Assembly (NCBI RefSeq): GCF_023159225.1
Contig: NC_063171.1
Coordinates: forward strand, 34,627,378 to 34,691,377
Direction of reading: 5' to 3'
DNA length: 64,000 nucleotides
Origin: Perognathus longimembris pacificus
Taxonomy: Eukaryota > Chordata > Mammalia > Rodentia > Heteromyidae
The notes under the pieces were generated by a model, which did not search any database, was not told the DNA's origin, and saw nothing but the letters and a program-made list of their open reading frames with translations. This document shows, piece after piece, positions 56,062-64,000 of the stretch (its first letter is position 1; the number at the start of each line of letters is the position of its first letter). A program made the translations under genes and the position numbers.

Positions 56062-56104
56062 CTTCTCCTCTTCTTGACAATGATCTAGAGTGGGGGGGAG
56101 GGAT

Positions 56105-56435
56105 GTAGTGGAGGAGGGTGTTTTTGAGATTTGAACTCAGGACCTTGTGTTTGTTTTTATAGAAAGGTATTCTACTTCTTGAACTATGCCCCTAGTTCAT
56201 TTTGCCTTTACTTATGCTTTAGGTAAAGTCTTGTATGTTGCTTGAGGTGAGCCTCACACTATGATTCTCCTACCTATGCGTCTCAGGAAGCTGGGTTCAC
56301 AGGTGTGCATCTAGCTTATTGATTGAGATGATGTCCTCTCACTATTTTTTCTTTGTTTTGCTTAGATTGGCCTTGAACAATGAGCCTCCTGATTCAAGCT
56401 GGGATACAGGCATGAGTCACTACACCTAACTGAAC
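56105..56435 (-). mobile_element. Old composite SINE (ID-like plus B1/7SL-like)
   Basis: TTTGAGATTTGAACTCAGGA (ID-like, reverse), then CACACTATGATTCTCCTACC, GGAAGCTGGGTTCACAGGTG and a second 7SL-like piece AAGCTGGGATACAGGCATGA. Same architecture as 3230-3525. Confidence 0.55.
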
Positions 56436-57235
56436 AATGATTTTGATCTTAACCTCCTAGAATTAGTAGGAACATGGGGAAGGGATGTTAGAGACAGTAT
56501 CACATGGAAAGGAAGGGTCTTCAAATAGTATGGCAAGGACTGGGTATGGGGGCCAAAGTAAATAAAAGATGAAAGAATATTTGGGAGGTGAAACAAACAT
56601 CAAAATCCCCAATTACACTCCAGTTCTTCTCCTCCAAAATCACCAATTTAACAAGCTGGTTGTGCTGGATATTTTTGTCTCTGCTTTCAAGTTTCCAGTG
56701 TGGTTTCTGCATGCACTGTATTTTCCCACCCTGAATCCCTCTTTCCACTTTCTGGAGATGTTATGCAACAGCTCTCAGTTGTGCCTGTTTCGTGCTGAAC
56801 AGAGGCAGAGCTGAAACTGTGGAAGGGGAAGGTCTTGGCTTGATGCGAGTCTGGGAACCTCTGAATTAAGCACCAGGAACATCTTCCTGTGCCCACAACT
56901 AAAACTTGAGGAAGGGATTCTCCTCAGCAAAAGAAAAAGAGGGGAGCTAGGGAGGACAATAAGTGAAAAAAAGAGAAGAAACAGCTTCACACCTTGTAAC
57001 AATCTATACCTCCTCTTTTCCTTGCCCATTCCTCAATTTGAGAGATTTTTGGTGCTGTGTCATCTAGTCAGCCATTTAATGCGTAATTGTTGCATAGATT
57101 CTATAAAGGGAACCTGAAACATATAGCCAGAATCTCATTGCAAATGATAGAGCAAAAGGAGAACTTGGTATAACTTCTGATTTCTTTAGTCTTTTCATGT
57201 CAGATGTTCAAGATTGAGCTGGTGCCCATTAATGA
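56436..57235. other. No recognised feature
   Basis: Several overlapping frames (56521-57029) on both strands, none with family resemblance. Confidence 0.5.
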
Positions 57236-57243
57236 ACTTTTTT

Positions 57244-57450
57244 TTAAATTTTTTTTTTGCCAGTCCTGGGCCTTGGACTCAGGGCCTGAGCACTGTCCCT
57301 GGCTTCTTTTTGCTCAAGGCTAGCACTCTGCCACTTGAGCCACAGCGCCACTGCTGGCCGTTTTCCATATATGTGGTACTGGGGAATTGAACCCAGGGCT
57401 TCAAGTATACGAGGCAGGCTCTCTTGCCACTAGGCCATATTCCCAGCCCA
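57244..57450 (-). mobile_element. IDL-Geo-like dimeric SINE with TSD
   Basis: Reverse-complement near-consensus dimer. CCCATTAATGAACTTTTTT flanks it at about 57225-57243 and 57451-57469, the longest TSD in the window. Confidence 0.97.
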
Positions 57451-57469
57451 CCCATTAATGAACTTTTTT

Positions 57470-57895
57470 CCATTCTACTATTAGAATCAGTCTACTCCTC
57501 GGTGAAAAGCCATTGGCTCCTTTGTTCTATTTCCCTCCCACCAGTTGTGCAATCTGTCAAAAGGCAACCCATGGGTCTTGCCAACCATATGGCTTCCCTT
57601 GGAAGCACTGGAGACAATCTCTTCACCAATGACACTTCTGTTTAAAAAAGTGAAAAGCCCATTTCAGTGTTCCTAGATAGTCCATGCCTCTGAAAATTTC
57701 CATCACCTCAACACCACACTAGGAACCAAGCTATCATCACATGAACCTGTAGTGAACACACTCAAACATTACCCAAACCACAGCAGGTGGTCATAATGAA
57801 ATACAGCCTTGGTCATTTCAACTCTAGGAATTTATTCTTATAAGTTTTACACTCAAGAGACCCCAAATCAAGCTGTTTAGCTAATCCATGCTTTC
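57470..57895. other. No recognised feature
   Basis: Nothing recognisable. Confidence 0.5.
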
Positions 57896-57896
57896 C

Positions 57897-58215
57897 CTGA
57901 AAGGTTCTAAGGGACTGTCCTTCCTTTTTTTCTCCTAGCTTCTAGTAGTTCATCACAATTGGCATAGATCACTCCTATATCTGTCTCTGTTGTTATGGTA
58001 TGCTGTATACACACTCTTCATTCTCAAAGAACACACCATATAGGAGATCAGGGTGCACCTGAACCCAAAATGGCCTCATCTTAACTTGAACTCGTCTGCC
58101 AAAACCTTTCACCCTCATTAGCCATTCTCCAAATCTTATCTTTTGTTGAGGGCCCAATAAAACCTCAATAAATATTTAGGTCATATTTCCCTCTTTGTAG
58201 AGTTCTGAATTCCTC
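57897..58215 (+). mobile_element. Possible old LTR-type repeat fragment
   Basis: 'GGTTCTAAGGGACTGTCCTT', 'CCTAGCTTCTAGTAGTTCAT', 'GGGTGCACCTGAACCCAAAA', 'ATGGCCTCATCTTAACTTGA' and 'GCCAAAACC' echo a common mammalian repeat ('AGGGCCCACCC...TGACCTCATCTTAACT...TCTGCAAAGACCC'). Class not assigned with confidence. Confidence 0.5.
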
Positions 58216-59380
58216 TATGCTGGAATCAACACATGTTTGCTGTGACCATTGCCCTTGACTTTCATTTTTATACTTGGGTTACTGTCTGTCAAATGGCACC
58301 GAGGAAAACCTGTACAAAGTGTGAAGAAAGTAAAGGAAATCATGGAGACTGAGCCAGCTCAGCTAAGACAGCTCTTTGAGAAGCTGTGGTACTATGATGA
58401 CGTGAGAACCACAGGCTGCTTTTTTTCCCCCTAGCTACATAAAACATACTACAAAGTAATTCTCCTAAAGCAGACTCTTAGGGAGATGAGATGCAGAAGT
58501 AATTATCCTCATTATCTGAAATGACATAGTGCCATTATCACTACTGAGAGTTGCTTTGTGGTTGTATTTGGATGCTTTTGTTTTGGTCACCAAAACTGTC
58601 CCCTAAACATAAATGTTGTTCCCAGAGAATTCTATGAAGTGGTTTCAGGCCTCAAGAGACTGTAGCTTGTCAGGGCACACTGTGGGATGACAAGGAAACC
58701 AGGATAACCTTGGAAACAGCTCTGATAGAAGAACTCTAGGAGCCTTCTTGTAGCTGCCATGAATTTGCTGACTGTCAACAAGCCAATTTCACTTTCAAGC
58801 CTATTTCCCAAGGTCAAATTTCCAGCAATAAGACCTCACCATGATGGCCGTGATCATGAATAACCCGTCCATTCATGCCCAGTTTCCCTGCCATCCATGT
58901 GCTACTACCTCATTATGGCATGTAACAAACCACCAATTCTTTTGTTCACCACTTAAATATTTTCTTAAGGCAAAGTTTTTGTCGTCCTTACAAAGCCAAT
59001 CTGGACCATCAGACATATCCTCCTAGGTGCAGGTCCCTCCCATCCTTCTCTTCCATCCTCAGATTTGACCCCATCCATATAAAAATACTTCAATGCCAAA
59101 TTGTCTCTGACAAGGGATATAGGTTCTAAAAGGCAAAGAAATGATACATGCATCTCATTCAGACAGATGACAGGCTTCAAGGTGCTCAAGGCTGTGCTCT
59201 TCATAACTGCCACAGCTTCAAAACTGCACAATGATACCTGTATACCCACGTACAATGTGCACATGTAGGGACTTCTCTATGTCCTTCATGGATTCCAACT
59301 TCCCTATGTTCTGTAGCCCCAAGAAAACCAGAGACATGTTTGATACAATTTATTTACTTATTTGTTTTTCAAGAACTCAC
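58216..59380. other. No recognised feature
   Basis: Short frames only. No repeat identified. Confidence 0.5.
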
Positions 59381-59384
59381 TATG

Positions 59385-59598
59385 TGCAAGAACTACTATT
59401 ACAAAGACCAAATTGACATTCAAATTCAGAAGACCACAGTCTGGGTGGGGCAGAGTCAAAGACATTAGTAAGATATACAGTCAATTAATCTTCAACAGAA
59501 GTGACAAGAATACAGTGGAGAAAAGTAATCTCTCCAATAGAAGATGTTGGAAAAATTATATCCACATACAAAGAATGAAATTGGACCTTTATCTTACA

Positions 59599-59651
<53 letters not shown>

Positions 59652-60960
59652 TTCAGAAAAAAATACAGATTAAATGTAAGACCTGAAACTGTAAAGCTCC
59701 TAAAAGAAAACAGAGAAAACTATTTTCACAAGGATCTTGGCAACAATTTCTTCTCTATAACTCCAAAGACACAAAGCAAAAATAGACAATTGGAATTACC
59801 TAATACTAAGACCTTCTGTGCAGATGAGAAGTAATCAATAAAATGCAAAGGCAAATCTGTAGAATGCAAAGAAAACATTTAAAAACATATAGATGGTTAA
59901 TATCCCAAAATAAGGAAGTCATAAAACTTGAAAACAAAAGCATAATAATCCAACTTAAAATACCAACAAAGGAACTGGTAGACTTTTCTCCATAGAGGAC
60001 ATGGCAAAGGGTCAACAGGATTAAGAAAATGTGCTCAACATCACCAATCACTGGGAAAATTTAAAAAAAAAAAAAACAACTGTAATGAGACATCATCTCA
60101 CACTTGCTAGGATGGTTATTATAAGAGCAAAAAGATAAATATTGATGAGGATGTGGAAAGAAGCAACCTTTGTAAATGGATGGTAGGAATGTATATTGGT
60201 AGAGTATGCATATGATACAATATGATGATCCCTTAAAAAATAGAAACAAAACTACTATATGATTCGACACCATAATCAGAATCTTGAAAAGGTAAAATTT
60301 TCATGTACACTGCACAACACACAAGATATGGAAGCAACTTAAGTTGTACATGGATGGGAGAGGAATTAAACAAAATAGGGTATATACCGATAATAGAATA
60401 GTAACCAACTTTAAGAAAGAGAATATTCTAGCTCTGGCAATAAAAAGGAGTAAGGCTGGAGGATATTACACTAAGAGAAATAATACAAATACAGAAGGAC
60501 AAACACTGTGTGATGCTACTTATACAATGAAGCTAGAATAATAAGATTCATAAAAAGCAGTAGTTAAGATGTTAATTGTTAGAGACAAGCTGGGAGTATA
60601 ACAAATGGTACAGTATTTGATTGTAAACAGTAAATCCTATAGCTCTTCTGTGTAATGGAGTGCCTGTTGTTAGTAATATGGGAGCTGGTCTGTGTGGGTC
60701 AAGTGGTAGAGGGCCTGAGTAGTTAACACTATATTTTATACTTAAAATATGCTAAGAGGTTAGATTTTATGCTGTGTTCTTAGCAGACACAAAACATCAA
60801 TAATAAAAAGAAAAAGAAGATAATTTACATGGCTAGATATTCATTTAGGTTTTTGAGATATTTTCAAGTATACTTATCTCCAAGCTCATCAACTTGTATA
60901 CCTTAAATATATGCAGCTTTTTGTATGCAAAAATAATATTTCAATAACGTGAGCTTTTTA
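59385..60960 (+). mobile_element. Ancient L1 (L1M-type): ORF2 end and 3'UTR
   Basis: Decayed but ordered landmarks: TATCCACATACAAAGAATGA, AATGTAAGACCTGAAACTGT, AAAGCTCCTAAAAGAAAACA, GTGCTCAACATCACCAATCA, ATGAGACATCATCTCACACT, TTGCTAGGATGGTTATTATA, ATATTGATGAGGATGTGG, then 3'UTR text ending ACTTGTATACCTTAAATATA. Many frameshifts and deletions (the Cys-rich region is lost). A (CA)n array has grown inside it. Confidence 0.85.
59599..59650. repeat. (CA)n microsatellite inside ancient L1
   Basis: About 25 CA units between TCTTACATC and GATTCAG, at the point where L1 ORF2 normally reads ACACCATATACAAA. Confidence 0.97.
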
Positions 60961-62188
60961 AATATTGTACAAGGAAATATGTCAAACTTTGGAAGGTCTG
61001 CATAAATTGGCAAGCTGATGTTTTTCAAAAGACCAGTGCATGGTGTGATAAGTATTCAACTTCTTTTCTATGCTTTCAGATCTTACATTGCAAAAAAATT
61101 TTTTTAAGAAATTACCACCTGTCAATGATGTAGAAGAAACATTCACAATTCAGTGAAAAGCCTATTTATTAAAAGTTGATTCCTTTTCCAACTATTATCT
61201 GTGTGAGAACAGTTCATCCTCAACTATGACTAGTTTTACAACAGAATGTTTGTTGAGGCAAGTAGGAGAACTCATATCTCTTCTCTCAAACTAGATCAAA
61301 GATTTGCAAAATATGTTCAACTCTTTAGTTTGAAAAATATAGGCATGGTATGTCCAGCTTATTTCATGGAGTACAATGCCCTTCAAATTTATCCAAATTG
61401 TCACCAGAGATAGAACTTGTTATAAATGTGGAACAACACCCCATGAGAATGTTAAGTGCATTCTTTTTTATAAAGAAGTGCAGAAAGAGTTGTACATGAA
61501 ATTATATCAAAGAATTACTCCAGGAAATGGGCCCATCTTCCCCAATTCTATTCCATCCAAGACTCAGCTCAAGGATTTCATCTTTGTCCAGTGTCAGAGC
61601 TATGTTCTCCTCTGAACAGTTCATGAATAGGTAACTTTAGGTCATCTAAGATAGGGATACCTCTTTCACTCAGTATCTTAATTTCTTTTTTTAGTTGTTA
61701 GAACTGAACAGCTAAATCAAGGCAATTTTTCTAAACCATGACTGCTTCTAGGGATCTTGGAAATAGTTGTATAAAGTGTTAGCTACTTAATTTTATAGAA
61801 AGAAAAAAAGTTTCAGAGGGTTCAGATGACTTCTCTATGATGACCTCGTTGGCAGTAGCAAAGGTAGAATTATTCCAGGAGCCTTCTAACACAAATGGAC
61901 TGCTTTTGAGTCCAATACTGCTTCCCCCAACTGCTATGTCACTCTAGATGATATAATATTTTAGTTCTTTTTCTTTTTCTGTCCATTATAGATATACTTA
62001 CAAGGAAAATCCTAGTGTGAAAATTATGGGTTTGGAATGTGACTTCTACCAATCATATAACTTGTCAGACTTCGGTTTTCTCATCCAGAAATGGAGCCAA
62101 TTGTGTACTCTTAGTTTCTTTTTTATGAAGTTGCAACACCTTTCTGAGTTCCTGAAACACTGAATATTTAATAATGGTTTATCCTCTC
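60961..62188. other. No recognised feature
   Basis: AT-rich. A 79-codon plus-strand frame at 61376-61615 has no family resemblance. Confidence 0.45.
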
Positions 62189-62204
62189 TTTATCCTTTAT
62201 TCTT
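62189..62204. repeat. Target-site duplication, left copy
   Basis: TTTATCCTTTATTCTT, repeated exactly at 63858-63873 (16 bp). Confidence 0.93.
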
Positions 62205-63857
62205 TGTTTATTTATTTTTTTTATTATCAAAGTGATGTACAGAGAGGTTACAGTTTCATATGTTAAGCATTGGATACATTTCTTGTACTGTTTGTTACCT
62301 CCTCCCTCATTCCCCCCTCCCCCCTACCACTTTCCCTCTCCCCCCATGAGTTGTTCAGTTGGTTTACACCAAAGAGTTTTGCAAACATTGCTTTTGTAGT
62401 CATTTGTCTTTTTATCCGGTGTCTCTTGATTTTGGTATTCCCTTTCACTTTCCTAATTCTAATACCAGTATACACAGTTTCCAGTGTACTTATATAAGAT
62501 ACAGTGACAGTGCAGGTACAGTCACAGGAAGGGGACATAAGAGGATCATCAACAATAGAAGCTACGGTTTCACATGGCATGTTGAAAATAATTACAACAG
62601 TGACCCAGAAATGAACCCACAGAACTATGCCTACCTCATCTTTGATAAAGGAGCTAAAAAAACAGAATGGAAGAAAGATAGCCTCTTTAACAAATGGTGC
62701 TGGTAAAACTGGTTCAACACCTGCAAAAACTAAAACTAGATCCTTATATATCACCATGCACCAAAATCAATTCCAAATGGATCAAAGACCTCGAAATTAA
62801 AACAGATACCCTGAAAACTCTTTAAGAAGGACTAGGGGAAACACTTAGTCTCCTTGGTACAGGATGGAACATCCTTAACAAAGACCCAGAAATGCTACAA
62901 ATCGAAGAAAGGATGGACAAATGGGACTGCATCAAACTGAAGAGCTTCTGTAGGGCAAAGGACATAGCTTGCAAGATACACAGAAAGCCCACAGATTGGG
63001 AAAAGATCTTTACCAGCCATACAACGGACAAAGGCCTCATATCTAAAATATATGCAGAAATAAAAAAATTACATTCCTCCAAAACAAAACCGCAAAGAAC
63101 CAATAGCCCCCTCTACAAGTGGGCTGAAGACTTAAAAAGAGACGTCTCTGATGAGGAAATGAGAATGACCAAAAGACATATGAAAAAGTGCTCTACATCA
63201 CTGGCCATAAAAGAAATGCAAATCAAAACAACATTGAGATTCCATCTCACCCCAGTAAGAATATCCTATATCAAGAAAACTAACAATAATAAATGTTGGG
63301 GGGGATGTGGCCAAAAGGGAACCCTACTTCATTGTTGGTGGGAATGTAAACTGGTTCAGCCACTCTGGCAAGCAATATGGAGATTCCTCAGAAGGCTAAA
63401 CATAGAGCTCCCCTATGACCCAGCAGCCCCACTTTTGGGCATCTACCCAAAAGACCACAAACAAGAACACACTAAAACCACCAGCACAACAATGTTCATC
63501 GCAGCACAATTTGTCATAGCTAGAATATGGAACCAGATGCCCCTCAGTAGAATGGATCAGGAAAATGTGGTACATATACACAATGGAATTTTATGCCTCT
63601 ATCAGAAAGAATGGCATTGCCCCATTTGCAAGGAAATGGAAGAACTTGGAAAAAATTATACTAAGTGAAGTGAGCCAGACCCAAAGAAACATGGACTCTA
63701 TGGTCTCCCTCATAGGGAATAATTAGCACAGGTTTAGGCAAGTCACAGCAGAGGATCACAAGAGCCCAATAGCTATACCCTTATGAACACATAGGATGAT
63801 GCTAAGTGAAATGAACTCCATGTTATGGAAATGGCTGTTATATCACTGTTGTAATTA
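62205..63857 (-). mobile_element. L1 insertion with 5' inversion (twin-primed)
   Basis: The left part (62205 to about 62603) is a minus-strand L1 3'UTR beginning with T-rich poly(A) complement. The right part (about 62604-63857) is plus-strand ORF2 C-terminal third plus the start of the 3'UTR, up to GTTGTAATTATTT. Both parts contain CACTGTTGTAATTATTT, so about 17 bases are duplicated at the two breakpoints. Perfect 16-bp TSDs enclose the whole. Best preserved of the three inverted L1 copies in the window. Confidence 0.95.
62604..63715 (+). pseudogene. L1 ORF2p C-terminal region, broken
   Basis: After several stops at 62700-62830, an open stretch (62892-63668, 258 codons) reads the ORF2p C-terminus: [39 protein letters not shown], the Cys-rich motif CWGGCGQKGTLLHCWWEC (CX3CX7HX4C pattern), and LLGIYPKDHKQEHTKTTSTT. 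Small deletions after RIWNQ at about 63536 shift the frame. Correct-frame remnants (MDSMVSLIGNN equivalent) occur further on. No reverse transcriptase or endonuclease domain is present. Confidence 0.93.
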
Positions 63858-63873
63858 TTTATCCTTTATTCTT
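63858..63873. repeat. Target-site duplication, right copy
   Basis: Exact partner of 62189-62204. The final ATTATTT of the L1 overlaps the TTT of this copy, a microhomology of at least three bases. Confidence 0.93.
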
Positions 63874-64000
63874 AAGCAATCCCAGACATGATTAGCACAA
63901 ACCCTCTCTCAAGATATGCACCCCTTTGATATCAAAGCTCTCCAAACCAGCAACCCTACTTCTAAATTCCCTACTCTTAAATACATGAACAATGTAGAAA

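Noticed and set aside
10413..57450. Genuine tRNA genes suggested by ID-like units with B boxes
   Set aside because: All are SINE monomers with poly(A) tails and TSDs. None shows a full tRNA cloverleaf with matching acceptor stem.
20985..59650. CRISPR-like arrays
   Set aside because: All tandem repeats are microsatellites or dispersed SINEs. There are no repeat-spacer units, and the DNA is mammalian.
62892..63668. A 258-codon open frame, the longest in the window, as a possible novel gene
   Set aside because: Its translation is the C-terminal region of L1 ORF2p with the CX3CX7HX4C motif. It lies inside a TSD-bounded L1 and is frameshifted.

Overview
The window is mammalian nuclear DNA, almost certainly from a rodent. 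It has one multi-exon protein gene with GT-AG introns, many SINEs and LINE-1 fragments, ancient MIR/L2 relics and (CA)n microsatellites. The most abundant young repeat is a dimeric SINE of about 200 bp: an ID/tRNA-like left monomer ending in the B-box-like GGTTCGATTCC, plus a distinctive right monomer, then poly(A). From memory this matches the IDL-Geo SINE described from Geomyoidea (kangaroo rats, pocket mice, pocket gophers). A heteromyid or geomyid rodent is therefore my best guess, by repeat signature only.

The only gene I can support is RGS4 on the minus strand. Five coding exons (31396-31353, 29250-29146, 28839-28778, 28213-28047, 27630-27391) join in frame to an intact 205-residue protein (618 nt with stop). 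All splice sites are canonical and the residues numbered in the literature fall at the expected positions (Cys2, Cys12, Asn88, Cys95, Asn128, Leu159, Asp163, Arg167). A TATA box and an inverted CCAAT box lie just upstream (31541-31575). The 3'UTR probably runs to an AATAAA at 25164-25159. Compared with human and mouse RGS4 as I remember them, this copy is unusually diverged, with about eight new arginines and three lost cysteines.

Region by region: 1-25 kb is gene-free flank downstream of RGS4, with L1 3' ends, SINEs, old L1/L2/MIR remnants and a (TTCC)n tract. 25.1-31.6 kb is RGS4. 31.7-64 kb is gene-poor upstream flank with SINEs (several nested in older repeats), probable MaLR-type LTRs, an ancient L1 (59.4-61 kb) and long simple repeats. 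The layout agrees with the gene-poor surroundings of RGS4 in other mammals.

The most informative structures are in the repeats. Three young L1 insertions (5.3-6.7, 36.9-37.9 and 62.2-63.9 kb) each consist of two oppositely oriented halves bounded by a target-site duplication, the signature of twin priming. Two SINE classes share the same right monomer but carry different heads (ID-like or 7SL/B1-like). Four copies of the 7SL-headed class run straight into (CA)n arrays at the same 3' position. Two full SINEs lie head-on 24 bp apart at 55.6-56.1 kb. I found no CRISPR, operon, viral gene or novel protein system. The other long ORFs are repeat-derived or unsupported.
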